Shown one piece after another: positions 1 to 8,143 of a stretch of 20,283 nucleotides of DNA. The first letter of the stretch is position 1, and each line of letters starts with the position of its first letter. This DNA comes from Alphaproteobacteria bacterium. GTDB taxonomy: Bacteria > Pseudomonadota > Alphaproteobacteria > VGEJ01. Below the pieces are notes generated by a model, which saw nothing but the letters and a program-made list of their open reading frames with translations, was not told the DNA's origin and searched no databases. The stretch is from positions 1 to 20,283 of the forward strand of contig VGEJ01000006.1 of assembly GCA_016869335.1 (NCBI GenBank), in the 5' to 3' direction. The translations under genes and the position numbers were made by a program.

Positions 1-256
1 CCGCGAGGTCGCCGGCGAAGAACAGCCCCGCAAGCACCAGCAGGACCGCTTCGCCCGGCCGCGGGCGGCGTCGCGGGCGCCGGGCCACGCCGGTTTCGGA
101 CCAGAGGAACAGCACCGGTAGAGCCAACAGCAGCCGGTAGAAGGCCGTGGCCGAAGGCTCAAGTTCACTTAGGCGGACGAAGATCGGCGCCGAGCCGACG
201 GTCAGCGCCCCCACCAGCAGCGCCGTCAAGCTCAGGCCGCTGCCGCGCTCGACCAT
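1..256 (-). CDS. DMT/EamA-family transporter, N-terminal part (runs off the window)
   Basis: The visible 85 residues begin MVERGSGLSLTALLVGALTV and contain GSAPIFVRLSELEPSATAFY, the usual first helix and loop of EamA/DMT drug-metabolite transporters (small-molecule exporters of the inner membrane, normally ten helices). A second hydrophobic stretch (RLLLALPVLFLW) and the start of a third (VLLVLAGLFFAGDLA) follow a basic Arg/Pro-rich loop, as expected for this fold. The 3' end lies beyond position 1. The start is the ATG at 256-254; the next upstream ATG is out of frame. It is divergently transcribed from the N-formylglutamate amidohydrolase-like gene, with about 105 nt between. The substrate cannot be inferred. 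Confidence 0.8.
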   Translation of the reverse strand, partial: MVERGSGLSLTALLVGALTVGSAPIFVRLSELEPSATAFYRLLLALPVLFLWSETGVARRPRRRPRPGEAVLLVLAGLFFAGDLA

Positions 257-297
257 GGCTGTGCGGCGCGGCGCTGGGGGAGGAGCGACATCGCCGG

Positions 298-303
298 GTT
301 ATA
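298..303 (-). promoter_or_regulatory. possible -10 element for the DMT transporter gene
   Basis: The minus strand reads TATAAC (5/6 match to TATAAT) 42 nt before the transporter ATG. The hexamer at the correct distance upstream is a poor -35 match, so this is only a candidate. It mirrors a TATAGT on the opposite strand in the same divergent spacer. Confidence 0.3.
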
Positions 304-349
304 GTGCACCGGCGCGCCATGCTCCAGGCCGGTGCGCCCGCCGCTCAGC

Positions 350-355
350 TATAGT
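350..355 (+). promoter_or_regulatory. possible -10 element (TATAGT) placing transcription start at the ATG
   Basis: TATAGT matches the -10 consensus at 5/6 positions and ends 6 nt before the ATG at 362. A transcript initiated from it would start at or within a base or two of that ATG and so be leaderless. No purine-rich ribosome binding site precedes the ATG and no good -35 hexamer is visible. The placement argues against the alternative GTG start at 332, which would put the element inside the coding region. Confidence 0.3.
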
Positions 356-361
356 GGATCC

Positions 362-1159
362 ATGGCCCAGTCGTCCGGGACCGCCGAGTCGAGCGCCGAC
401 GGGGGCGCGGCTTTCGAACTCGTGAACCCGGACGGGCGCTGCCGGCTCGTGTTCAACTGCGACCACGCCGGGCACGCGGTACCACGTGGTTGCGATCTCG
501 GCCTCGACGACGCGCTGATGCAGCGTCACATCGCCTGGGACATCGGCGCCGCCGAGGTCACCCGGCGGCTCGCGGCGCTGCTCGATGCGCCGGCCATCCT
601 CACCCGCTACTCGCGCCTCGTCATCGATTGCAACCGCCAGCTTGACGACCGCACGCTGATTCCGTGCGAGAGCGACCGCGTGACGGTGCCCGGCAACCGC
701 GCGGTGGACGAAGCGGAACGGGCACGGCGCATCGCCTGCTATTTCCGGCCCTACCACGATGCGCTCGCCGCCCTGCTCGACCGCTGCACGGCGGAAGGGC
801 GGCTTCCCGGCCTCATCGCCGTGCACAGCTGCACCCCGGTGATGGACGGCGTCGCCCGACCCTGGCACATCGGCATCCTGTGGAATCGCGACGGCCGCTT
901 CGCCGCCCCGCTCCTCGTCCGGCTGCGGGCGCAGCCCGATCTCGTGGTCGGCGACAACGAGCCCTACACCGGGCGCGACCCCGCCGGCTACTCGATCCAC
1001 GTCCACGGCGCCCACCGCGGTATCCCGCACGTGCTCCTGGAGATCCGCCAGGACCTGATCGACACCCACCACGGCGCCGAGACCTGGGCGCGACGCCTGG
1101 CCGAGCCCCTGCGATCGTTGACCGAAGACGCAAGCCGGTTCCGGGTCGAGCACCGCTGA
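362..1159 (+). CDS. N-formylglutamate amidohydrolase-family protein
   Basis: A 265-residue protein of the FGase family, zinc-dependent amidohydrolases related to carboxypeptidases. Motifs seen: NCDHAGHAVP (residues about 32-41, His and acidic residues of the metal site), IDCNRQL (88-94), and HSCTPVMDG (155-163), the counterpart of the family HSFTP motif. GDNEPYTG (about 197-204) and a C-terminal VLLEIRQDLI segment complete the typical pattern. The family cleaves N-formyl-L-glutamate to formate and glutamate in histidine degradation, but no hut genes are nearby. The gene is followed after only 3 nt by a GCS2-family ligase gene, so the pair is probably co-translated, and the real substrate may be another N-acyl or amide product. 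I chose ATG 362 over the in-frame GTG at 332 because a -10-like TATAGT lies between them. Confidence 0.88.
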   Translation: MAQSSGTAESSADGGAAFELVNPDGRCRLVFNCDHAGHAVPRGCDLGLDDALMQRHIAWDIGAAEVTRRLAALLDAPAILTRYSRLVIDCNRQLDDRTLIPCESDRVTVPGNRAVDEAERARRIACYFRPYHDALAALLDRCTAEGRLPGLIAVHSCTPVMDGVARPWHIGILWNRDGRFAAPLLVRLRAQPDLVVGDNEPYTGRDPAGYSIHVHGAHRGIPHVLLEIRQDLIDTHHGAETWARRLAEPLRSLTEDASRFRVEHR

Positions 1160-1162
1160 GCC

Positions 1163-2315
1163 ATGCGCGAGCCTTCCTTCACGATCGGCATCGAGGAGGA
1201 GTACCTACTGGTGGAGCGCGCCAGCCGCGACGTCGCGGCCGACCCGCCGCCGACCATGATGGCCGAGTGCGAGGCACTGCTCACCGGGCAGGTGAGCCCC
1301 GAGTTCCTCCGGGCGCAGATCGAGGCACGGACGCGGCCCTGTCCTACCGCCGCGGCGGCCTGCGCAGAACTCGCGCGCCTGCGCCAGACGCTGGCGCACG
1401 TCGCGGCACGCTACGGGCTCGCGCCGATCGCCGCCTCGACCCATCCGTTTGCCCATTGGCACGCGCAGAAGCACACCGACCGCCAGCGCTACAACGAGTT
1501 GGCCCGCGACCTCCAGGGCCTGGCACGGCGCCTTCTGATCTGTGGACTCCACGTCCACGTCGCGATCGAGGACGACGATCTGCGCATCGACTTGATGAAC
1601 CAGGTGACCTACTACCTGCCGCACCTTCTGGCGCTCACCGCGTCCTCGCCGTTCTGGGGCGGCGAGGACACCGGGCTGCAGTGCTATCGCCTGGCCGTAT
1701 TTGCCGGCCTGCCGCGGTCGGGCCTGCCCGAACGCTTCGAGAGCCACGGCGAATACCTGCGTTTCGTGAACCGGCTCGCCGATGTCGGCCCTGATCGACG
1801 ATGCCTCGAAGCTGTGGTGGGACGTGCGGCCGAGCGCCCGCTTCCCCACGCTCGAGCTCCGCATCACCGATGTGTGCACCCGGCTCGACGACGCGGTCGC
1901 GGTGGCCGCGCTCTACCAGTGCCTCCTGCGCATGCTCTATCGCCTGCGCACGGCCAACCAGCGCTGGCGGCTCTACGCGACGGGCCTGATCGAGGAGAAC
2001 CGGTGGCTGGCGCAGCGCGACGGGACGGCCGCCACCCTGGTCGATTTCGGCAAGCTTGAACGGGTTCCGTTCACTGCGCTCGTTGAGGAGTTGATCGGGC
2101 TGGTGAGCGAGGATGCGCACGCGCTGTGCCGCAGCGAGGAGGTCGAGCGGGTGCGCGCGATCGTGGCGCGGGGAACGAGCGCGCAGCGCCAGCGCGCGGT
2201 GCTCGGCGAGGCATTGGCCCGTGGCTTGGACCGCACGGCGGGCTTGCGTTCCGTGGTCGATCACTTGATCGCCGAGACCGTCATGGGGCTTGCCCGAGGT
2301 AGTGCGGTGCGGTAG
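1163..2315 (+). pseudogene. YbdK-like carboxylate-amine ligase (GCS2 family), split by a single-base frameshift
   Basis: The N-terminal part starts at ATG 1163 with FTIGIEEEYLLVE, the GCS2 opening motif, and continues in frame to about NRLADVG. The rest lies one frame over: IDDASKLWWDVRPSARFPTL, ELRITDVCTRLDDAVAVAAL and NRWLAQRDGTAATLVDF, all hallmark YbdK/GCS2 sequences. Reading the CCC at 1789-1791 as CC joins them as ...DVGLIDDASKLWWD..., the expected family sequence. The repaired protein would be 383 residues, close to the 372 of E. coli YbdK. Family members ligate glutamate or other carboxylates to amines using ATP. As written, the first frame ends at 2059 with an unrelated tail. The C-terminal half could initiate at the ATG at 1782, but would lack the N-terminal active-site motif. 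No other lesion is visible, so a one-base sequence error or a very recent mutation are both possible. Confidence 0.85.
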
Positions 2316-2377
2316 ACGGCCCGGGCCCGCCATCCCATATCAGGCGTGCCGGCCAATCGCTGAGGGGAGATCTGCGT

Positions 2378-2674
2378 ATGGACGATGCGACCAAAACCGA
2401 GCTCGAAGCGGCGGCGTTCCGCACGCTGGTCGGGCACCTTCGTCAGCACACCGATGTGCAGAACATCGACCTGATGAACCTCGCCGGCTTCTGCCGCAAC
2501 TGCCTGGCCAAGTGGTACCGCTCGGCGGCCGAGGAGAGGGGTATGGCGCTCGACTACGAGGCGGCGCGCACCCTCATCTACGGCATGCCCTACGGCGAGT
2601 GGAAGGCGAAATACCAGACCGAGGCGAGTGAGGCCCAGAAGGCGGCGCGTTTCGGCCCGCAGAAGCAGCCCTGA
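2378..2674 (+). CDS. DUF1244 domain-containing protein
   Basis: A 98-residue soluble protein matching the DUF1244 family over essentially its whole length. The diagnostic segments are VQNIDLMNLAGFCRNCLAKW, with two conserved cysteines as CRNC, and IYGMPYGEWKAKYQ near the C terminus. The family is small and common in proteobacteria and has no established function. A strong ribosome binding site (GAGGGGAGA) precedes the ATG, so it is translated independently of the frameshifted ligase 62 nt upstream. It converges on the glutamate dehydrogenase gene with a 63-nt gap. Confidence 0.9.
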   Translation: MDDATKTELEAAAFRTLVGHLRQHTDVQNIDLMNLAGFCRNCLAKWYRSAAEERGMALDYEAARTLIYGMPYGEWKAKYQTEASEAQKAARFGPQKQP

Positions 2675-2737
2675 GCGCGCGGTCGAGCTGAAGAGGCGCC
2701 GTGACCGGCGGGGCCGCGGCGCCCCCGGACCGGAGTC

Positions 2738-4006
2738 CTACGCGCCGCCGGCGAAAAAGGCCTTGGTGCCGTGGGCTTCGATCGCGGAGGCGATGCGATG
2801 GAGGGCGTGCACATAGGCCGCCGTGCGCATGTCGATGTTCTTCTCCAGCTTGATGTCCCACACGCGGCGGGCTTCGGGCTCCATGATCGCGCGCAGCTTG
2901 GTCTGCACCTCCTGCACAGGCCAGTAGTAGCCGGCCTTGTTCTGAACCCACTCGAAGTAGGACACGGTTACCCCGCCCGCATTGGCAAGGATATCGGGAA
3001 TGACCGTGATGCCGCGCTTGGCGAGGATGGTGTCGGCGGCTGGCGTCGTCGGTCCGTTGGCGAGCTCGAGCACCACCGGGGCCTTGATCTTGTCGGCGTT
3101 GTCCTGCACCAGTTGGCTCTCCATCGCGGCCGGAACCAGCAGGTTGCACTCAGTCTCGAGCAGTTCCGCGTTCGAGAGCTCCTTGGCCTTGCGATTGGTC
3201 GGCGCGCCGGCGACCCGGCCGGTCTTGTTCTTGTGCTCCATGACAGCGAGCGGGTCGAGCCCATCGGGATCGTAGATCGCACTCCGCGAGTCGGAGACGC
3301 CGATGATCTTGTAGCCATCCGCGTGCATGAGGCGGGCGAAGTGGTAGGCGGCGTTGCCGAAGCCTTGCACCACCACCCGGCTCTTGTCGGGCGAGAGGCC
3401 GAGGTCCTTCTCGAGGTGGCGGATGACGAAGTAGCCGCCGCGGCCGGTGGCGTCATCGCGCCCGAGCGAGCCGCCGAGCGCGATCGGCTTGCCGGTGATG
3501 ACCCCAGGGCTGGGCTGGTCGGCCATCATGCTGTACTCGTCGGCCATCCAGGCCATGACGATGCCGTTGGTGTACATGTCGGGCGCCGGAATGTCGCGAT
3601 CGGGCCCGATGAAGCGGGCGAAGGCCTGCACGTAGGCGCGGCTCAGCCGTTCGAGCTCGGTGCGCGAGAGCTGCTTGACATCGACCGCCACTCCGCCCTT
3701 GCCGCCGCCATAGGGCAGGTTGGCGACCGCGCACTTGAAGGTCATCCAGAACGCCAGCGTCATGACCTCGTCGAGATTCACTGCCGGGTGATAGCGGATA
3801 CCGCCCTTGGTCGGCCCGCGGGTGTCGTCGTAGCGGCAGCGCCATGCCTTGAAGCCGCGGCGCGAACCGTCATCCATACGCACGAGGAGGGTCGCGGCCA
3901 GGGTCTCCTTCGGGTAGCGCAGCTTTTCGATGACGTCCGGATGAACGTCGAGATGCTTGGCGGCCGCCTTGAGCCGTTTGCGTGCCTTGGTGAACAGTGC
4001 GCCCAT
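2738..4006 (-). CDS. Glu/Leu/Phe/Val-type glutamate dehydrogenase
   Basis: A 422-residue cytosolic enzyme catalysing reversible oxidative deamination of glutamate to 2-oxoglutarate and ammonia. Domain I carries GPTKGGIRYHP (residues 64-74), TFKCAVANLPYGGGKGG (89-105) with the substrate-binding Lys91 and catalytic Lys103, and GPDRDIPAPDM (134-144). Domain II is a Rossmann fold with VVVQGFGNAA (211-220); the following strand ends in SDS rather than a basic motif, more like NAD- than NADP-dependent members, though this is weak evidence. The length fits the short hexameric class. The ATG at 4006 has GGGAGA just upstream; an in-frame extension to 4072 has no such site. It is divergent from purC across 215 nt. 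Confidence 0.93.
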   Translation of the reverse strand: MGALFTKARKRLKAAAKHLDVHPDVIEKLRYPKETLAATLLVRMDDGSRRGFKAWRCRYDDTRGPTKGGIRYHPAVNLDEVMTLAFWMTFKCAVANLPYGGGKGGVAVDVKQLSRTELERLSRAYVQAFARFIGPDRDIPAPDMYTNGIVMAWMADEYSMMADQPSPGVITGKPIALGGSLGRDDATGRGGYFVIRHLEKDLGLSPDKSRVVVQGFGNAAYHFARLMHADGYKIIGVSDSRSAIYDPDGLDPLAVMEHKNKTGRVAGAPTNRKAKELSNAELLETECNLLVPAAMESQLVQDNADKIKAPVVLELANGPTTPAADTILAKRGITVIPDILANAGGVTVSYFEWVQNKAGYYWPVQEVQTKLRAIMEPEARRVWDIKLEKNIDMRTAAYVHALHRIASAIEAHGTKAFFAGGA

Positions 4007-4070
4007 GGGATTCTCCCGAATGACCCGTTGTGTCGTGCCGTCGCGCGAGGCCGGCGGCCGCTCTCGGCGC

Positions 4071-4099
4071 ATAGTAGGTTAGCCCGGCCCGCCCTGCAA
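4071..4099 (-). promoter_or_regulatory. candidate sigma70-type promoter for glutamate dehydrogenase
   Basis: On the minus strand TTGCAG (4099-4094) is followed after exactly 17 nt by TACTAT (4076-4071). The -35 matches consensus at its first three bases and the -10 at four of six. The start would lie about 60 nt before the ATG. Spacing is ideal and the hexamers are moderate. Confidence 0.35.
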
Positions 4100-4133
4100 T
4101 TGGCGTTCGGGCACGATCGGGGTGGGCGCTTTG

Positions 4134-4162
4134 TTGTCTTGCCCGACCACTTGGGTTATCGT
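4134..4162 (+). promoter_or_regulatory. candidate sigma70-type promoter for the purine operon
   Basis: TTGTCT (4134-4139) and TATCGT (4157-4162) are separated by 17 nt, each matching consensus at 4/6 positions. This would leave an untranslated leader of roughly 50 nt before the purC ATG. I see no recognisable PurR operator or purine riboswitch in the leader. Confidence 0.35.
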
Positions 4163-4221
4163 CCGCTCCCCGGCGACCTCGCCCAGGCGGGCCGCCGCCG
4201 TCACCGACAGGTCGCCCCACG

Positions 4222-4986
4222 ATGGCACGCCGCCGACAGGTCTACGAGGGCAAGGCCAAGGTCCTGTTCGAGGGGCCCGAGCCCGGCACCTACATCCAGC
4301 ACTTCAAGGACGACGCCACGGCGTTCAACGCGCAGAAGCGCGGCACGATCACCGGCAAGGGCGTCATCAACAACCGGATCTCCGAGTACCTGTTGCTGCG
4401 CCTGCAGGAGATCGGCATTCCGACCCACCTCGTCCGCAGCCTCAACATGCGCGAGCAACTGGTGCGCCAAGTCGAGATCATTCCGGTCGAGGTGGTGGTG
4501 CGCAACGTCATCGCCGGCTCGCTGGCGACCCGGCTCGGCATGACCGAGGGCACCCCGTTGCCGCGCTCGATCGTCGAGTACTACTACAAGTCCGACAAGC
4601 TCGGCGACCCGATGATCAGCGAGGAGCACATCACCTGCTTCGGCTGGGCCGAGCCGCACGAGCTCGACGAGATCTTCTCGATGTCGCTCCGCATCAACGA
4701 CTTCATGAGCGGGCTGTTCGCGGGCGTCGGCATCCGGCTGGTCGATTTCAAGCTCGAGTTCGGCCGCTGGTACCACGACGAGGACGTGCGCGTCATCCTG
4801 GCCGACGAGATCAGTCCCGACACCTGCCGGCTGTGGGACATGGCGACCGACGAGAAGCTCGACAAGGATCGCTTCCGCCGCGATCTCGGCAAGGTCGTCG
4901 AGGGCTACCAGGAAGTCGCGCGCCGCCTCGGCGTGCTGCGCGAGGCGCCGACGGCGGGCAACGGCCAGGCTACCGCCGCGTCGTGA
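4222..4986 (+). CDS. purC: phosphoribosylaminoimidazole-succinocarboxamide synthase (SAICAR synthetase)
   Basis: A 254-residue cytosolic enzyme that joins CAIR and aspartate using ATP in de novo purine synthesis. It opens with YEGKAKVLFE (residues about 8-17), the nucleotide-binding hairpin of bacterial PurC. It continues with FNAQKRGTITGKGVINNRIS, then VEVVVRNVIAGS (about 89-100, substrate loop), GDPMISEEHI and VDFKLEFG (about 175-182). Length is normal for the compact bacterial form. The start is ATG 4222; the preceding Shine-Dalgarno is weak (AGG about 11 nt away). It is the first gene of purC-purS-purQ-purL; its TGA overlaps the GTG start of purS. Confidence 0.96.
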   Translation: MARRRQVYEGKAKVLFEGPEPGTYIQHFKDDATAFNAQKRGTITGKGVINNRISEYLLLRLQEIGIPTHLVRSLNMREQLVRQVEIIPVEVVVRNVIAGSLATRLGMTEGTPLPRSIVEYYYKSDKLGDPMISEEHITCFGWAEPHELDEIFSMSLRINDFMSGLFAGVGIRLVDFKLEFGRWYHDEDVRVILADEISPDTCRLWDMATDEKLDKDRFRRDLGKVVEGYQEVARRLGVLREAPTAGNGQATAAS

Positions 4987-5225
4987 AGGCGCGGGTTCAC
5001 ATCACACCCAAAGCCGGGGTCCTCGATCCCCAAGGCAAGGCGATCCAGCACGCGCTCGCCGCGCTCGGCTTCGCCGGCATCGACACGGTGCGCCAGGGCA
5101 AGGTCATCGAGCTCGACCTCGCCGACACCGACCCCGGGCGCGCACGCACGCGGCTCGACGAGATGTGCCGCCGCCTCCTCGCCAACACCGTGATCGAGGA
5201 CTACCGTATCGAGCTGCCGGCGTGA
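4983..5225 (+). CDS. purS: phosphoribosylformylglycinamidine synthase subunit PurS
   Basis: An 80-residue protein beginning VKARVHITPKAGVLDPQGKA and ending TVIEDYRIELPA, matching PurS end to end. PurS bridges PurQ and PurL in the three-subunit FGAM synthase used by many bacteria instead of the single long PurL of Enterobacteriaceae. The start is the GTG at 4983, which overlaps the purC TGA as GTGA (4983-4986). This implies translational coupling and explains the absence of a separate ribosome binding site. Confidence 0.93.
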   Translation: MKARVHITPKAGVLDPQGKAIQHALAALGFAGIDTVRQGKVIELDLADTDPGRARTRLDEMCRRLLANTVIEDYRIELPA

Positions 5226-5250
5226 GAAGGCGGCTCGGGCGAGGTCGCGC

Positions 5251-5940
5251 GTGCGGGCAGGGGTGATCGTGTTTCCGGGCTCGAACTGCGACCGCGACGT
5301 CGCGGTGGCGCTCGGCCGGAGCATGGGCCGCCCGCCGGTCATGATCTGGCACGGCACGAGCGCGCTCCCCGACCTCGACCTGATCGTGCTGCCGGGAGGC
5401 TTCGCCTACGGCGACTACCTGCGCCCGGGCGCCATCGCCGCGCACGCCCCGATCATGCCCGCGGTGGTCGCGGCGGCGCACGCGGGCGTGCGCGTGCTTG
5501 GCATCTGCAACGGCTTCCAGATCCTCACCGAGGCGGGCCTGTTGCCGGGGGCGCTCCTGCGCAACGCCGGGCTCCGCTTCGTCTGCCGCGACATCCACCT
5601 GCGGGTCGAGAACAGCTATACCCCGTTCACCCAGCTCTACGAGGACGACGAGGTGATCCGCATCCCCGTAGCGCACCATGACGGCAATTACTTCGCCGAC
5701 AATGCGACGCTGGCGGCGCTCGAGGACAACGATCAGGTCGCGTTTCGCTACTGCGAGCCGGGCGGTGAGGTCAGCGCCGCCGCCAATCCCAACGGCTCGC
5801 TCGCCAACATCGCTGGCATCTTCAACCGCGACAAGACCATCCTCGGCCTCATGCCGCACCCCGAGCGCCTGGCCGATCCGGCGCTCGGCAGCGAGGACGG
5901 GTCGCGTCTCTTCGACTCCCTGGTGGCCACCCTATCGTGA
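5251..5940 (+). CDS. purQ: phosphoribosylformylglycinamidine synthase subunit PurQ (glutaminase)
   Basis: A 229-residue class I glutamine amidotransferase supplying ammonia to PurL. It begins MRAGVIVFPGSNCDRD, has LPGGFAYGDYLRPG (residues 47-60), the nucleophile elbow GICNGFQ with Cys86, and the His203/Glu205 dyad in PHPER. Length is typical for stand-alone PurQ. The GTG at 5251 lies 25 nt after purS; the protein N terminus matches the family there. Its stop overlaps the GTG start of purL in a GTGA. Confidence 0.95.
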   Translation: MRAGVIVFPGSNCDRDVAVALGRSMGRPPVMIWHGTSALPDLDLIVLPGGFAYGDYLRPGAIAAHAPIMPAVVAAAHAGVRVLGICNGFQILTEAGLLPGALLRNAGLRFVCRDIHLRVENSYTPFTQLYEDDEVIRIPVAHHDGNYFADNATLAALEDNDQVAFRYCEPGGEVSAAANPNGSLANIAGIFNRDKTILGLMPHPERLADPALGSEDGSRLFDSLVATLS

Positions 5941-8138
5941 GCGTTGCGCCCGCCGCCATCGCCCAGCACGGCTTGTCCCCGGCCGAATACGCCGAGATCG
6001 AGACCATCCTCGGGCGCGCGCCGAACCACGTCGAGCTCGGCGTCTTCTCGGTGATGTGGAGTGAGCACTGCTCCTACAAATCCTCGAAGCGCTGGCTGCG
6101 GCTGTTCCCCACCGCTGCGCCGTGGGTGATCTGCGGCCCCGGCGAGAATGCCGGCATCGTCGACATCGGCGATGGCCAGGCGGCCGTGTTCAAGATGGAG
6201 AGCCACAACCACCCCTCCTTCATCGAGCCCTATCAGGGCGCGGCGACCGGCGTCGGCGGCATCCTGCGCGATGTGTTCACCATGGGTGCGCGCCCGGTCG
6301 CCATCCTCAACGCGCTGCGCTTCGGCAGCCCGAAGCATCCGCGCACGCGCTATCTGGCGGCGGGTGTGGTCGCCGGCATCGGCGGTTATGGCAACTGCAT
6401 CGGCGTGCCGACCGTCGGCGGCGAGTGCACGTTTCACCCGAGCTACGATGGCAACATCATCGTCAACGCAATGACCGTCGGCGTGGTCGAGCGCGCCCGC
6501 ATCCACTACGCCCGTGCCGCCGGCCCCGGCAATCCGGTGGTCTACGTCGGTGCCAAGACTGGGCGCGATGGCATCCATGGCGCCACGATGGCCTCGGCCG
6601 AGTTCGACGCGGATTCCGAGCGCAAGCGGCCGACCGTGCAAGTCGGCGACCCGTTCACCGAAAAGCTCCTGCTCGAGGCCTGCCTCGAGCTCATGGCGAG
6701 CGATGCCATCGTCGCCATTCAGGACATGGGAGCGGCGGGCCTGACTTCGAGCGCCTTCGAGATGGCCTCGCGTGGCGGGCTCGGCATCGCGCTCGACCTC
6801 GACGCGGTGCCGCAGCGCGAAACGGGCATGTCGGCCTACGAGATCATGCTGTCGGAGAGCCAGGAGCGCATGCTGATCGTGCTCAAGGCGGGGCGCGAGC
6901 CAGAGGCACGGGCGATCTTCGCCAAGTGGGAGCTCGATTGCGCGGTGATCGGCACGCTGACCGAGAGCGGGCGGATGGTCATCCGGCACGGGGGCGTCGT
7001 CGTGGCCGACCTGCCGATCGCGCCGCTGGTCGCGGCCGCGCCGGCCTACGACCGCGCGTGGATCGCGACCCCGCCCCGCGCCGCAACGGTGAACGCGCCG
7101 CCGCCGCCCAGCATCCGCGCCGCGCTCCTCACGCTCCTCGCCAGCCCCGATCTGTGCAGCAAGCGCTGGATCTGGGAGCAGTACGATCACATGGTGATGG
7201 CCGACACCGTGCGCCGGCCCGGCGGCGATGCCGCGGTCGTGCGGCTCCACGGCAGTGGCAAGGCGCTCGCCTTGACCGCCGATTGCACGCCGCGCTATTG
7301 CGCGGCCGACCCCGTGATGGGCGGGCGCCAGGCGGTCGCCGAGGCGTGGCGCAATCTGATCGCGGCGGGGGCGCGGCCGCTCGCCATCACCGATTGCCTC
7401 AACTTCGGCAGTCCAGAGCGGCCCGAGATCATGGGCCAGTTCGTCGGCGCGATCGAAGGCATGGCGGAGGCCTGCCGGGCTCTCGACTTTCCCATCGTCT
7501 CGGGCAACGTGTCCTTCTACAACGAGACCACTGGCAGCGCGGTCCAGCCGACGCCGAACGTCGGGGGCGTCGGGCTGATCGCCGATCTCGCCCGGGCGAC
7601 CACCGTGGCGCTCGCGGTGGGCGATGAGGTCGTGCTGATCGGCGCTAACGCCGGCCACCTCGGCGCCTCGCTTTATCTCCGCGAGATCGCCGGGTCGGAA
7701 GCCGGCGCCCCGCCACCGGTCGATCTCGCCGCCGAGCGGCGCAACGGCGCTTTCGTCGCCCAGTGCATCACCGAGGGCTGGCTGGCGGCCTGCCACGACA
7801 TCGCCGACGGCGGCCTCCTGGTGGCGCTCGCCGAGATGGCGCTGGCCGGCGATACCGGCGTGACTGTCGTGCCGCCGCGGCTCGAGATCCCGCTGTTCGC
7901 CTGGCTGTTCGGCGAGGATCAGGGCCGATACCTGGTCGCCGCCACGTCGGCGAACGCCGAGCGGATCGTTGCCAGCGCCGCGGCCGCCGGCGTGCCCGCC
8001 GTGGGGATCGGCCAAGCGGCGGGAAAGGATTTGACAGTGTCGGACGCGGATACGATATCGTTGTCAGAGCTCCGCACGGCGCACGAGCGCTGGCTGCCCG
8101 AGTACATGGCGGCAACACCAGAAGCGAGCGAAGGGTAA
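5937..8138 (+). CDS. purL: phosphoribosylformylglycinamidine synthase subunit PurL
   Basis: A 733-residue protein, the size of the small (multi-subunit) PurL. It amidates FGAR to FGAM with ATP and PurQ-derived ammonia. The N terminus contains GVFSVMWSEHCSYKSSKRWL with catalytic His44. It is followed by CGPGENAGIVD, the MESHNHPSFIEPYQGAATG phosphate-binding region and GSPKHPRTRYL. The second half repeats the AIR-synthase-like fold with MGGRQAVAEAWRN and LNFGSPERPEIMGQ. The GTG start at 5937 overlaps the purQ stop. The bolA gene follows after 5 nt, suggesting one transcript through to the Fe-S genes. Confidence 0.96.
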   Translation: MSVAPAAIAQHGLSPAEYAEIETILGRAPNHVELGVFSVMWSEHCSYKSSKRWLRLFPTAAPWVICGPGENAGIVDIGDGQAAVFKMESHNHPSFIEPYQGAATGVGGILRDVFTMGARPVAILNALRFGSPKHPRTRYLAAGVVAGIGGYGNCIGVPTVGGECTFHPSYDGNIIVNAMTVGVVERARIHYARAAGPGNPVVYVGAKTGRDGIHGATMASAEFDADSERKRPTVQVGDPFTEKLLLEACLELMASDAIVAIQDMGAAGLTSSAFEMASRGGLGIALDLDAVPQRETGMSAYEIMLSESQERMLIVLKAGREPEARAIFAKWELDCAVIGTLTESGRMVIRHGGVVVADLPIAPLVAAAPAYDRAWIATPPRAATVNAPPPPSIRAALLTLLASPDLCSKRWIWEQYDHMVMADTVRRPGGDAAVVRLHGSGKALALTADCTPRYCAADPVMGGRQAVAEAWRNLIAAGARPLAITDCLNFGSPERPEIMGQFVGAIEGMAEACRALDFPIVSGNVSFYNETTGSAVQPTPNVGGVGLIADLARATTVALAVGDEVVLIGANAGHLGASLYLREIAGSEAGAPPPVDLAAERRNGAFVAQCITEGWLAACHDIADGGLLVALAEMALAGDTGVTVVPPRLEIPLFAWLFGEDQGRYLVAATSANAERIVASAAAAGVPAVGIGQAAGKDLTVSDADTISLSELRTAHERWLPEYMAATPEASEG

Positions 8139-8143
8139 GCGAC

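Noticed and set aside
2710..2725. A GC hairpin between the convergent DUF1244 and glutamate dehydrogenase genes as a terminator
   Set aside because: The stem is only five base pairs and neither side is followed by a T-run.
2771..4543. A 590-codon plus-strand open frame opposite glutamate dehydrogenase and running into purC
   Set aside because: It overlaps two genes with unmistakable catalytic motifs, and its own sequence resembles nothing I recognise.
5748..8015. A 755-codon minus-strand open frame opposite purL
   Set aside because: It is an antisense shadow of a well-conserved purL with low-complexity composition and no motifs.
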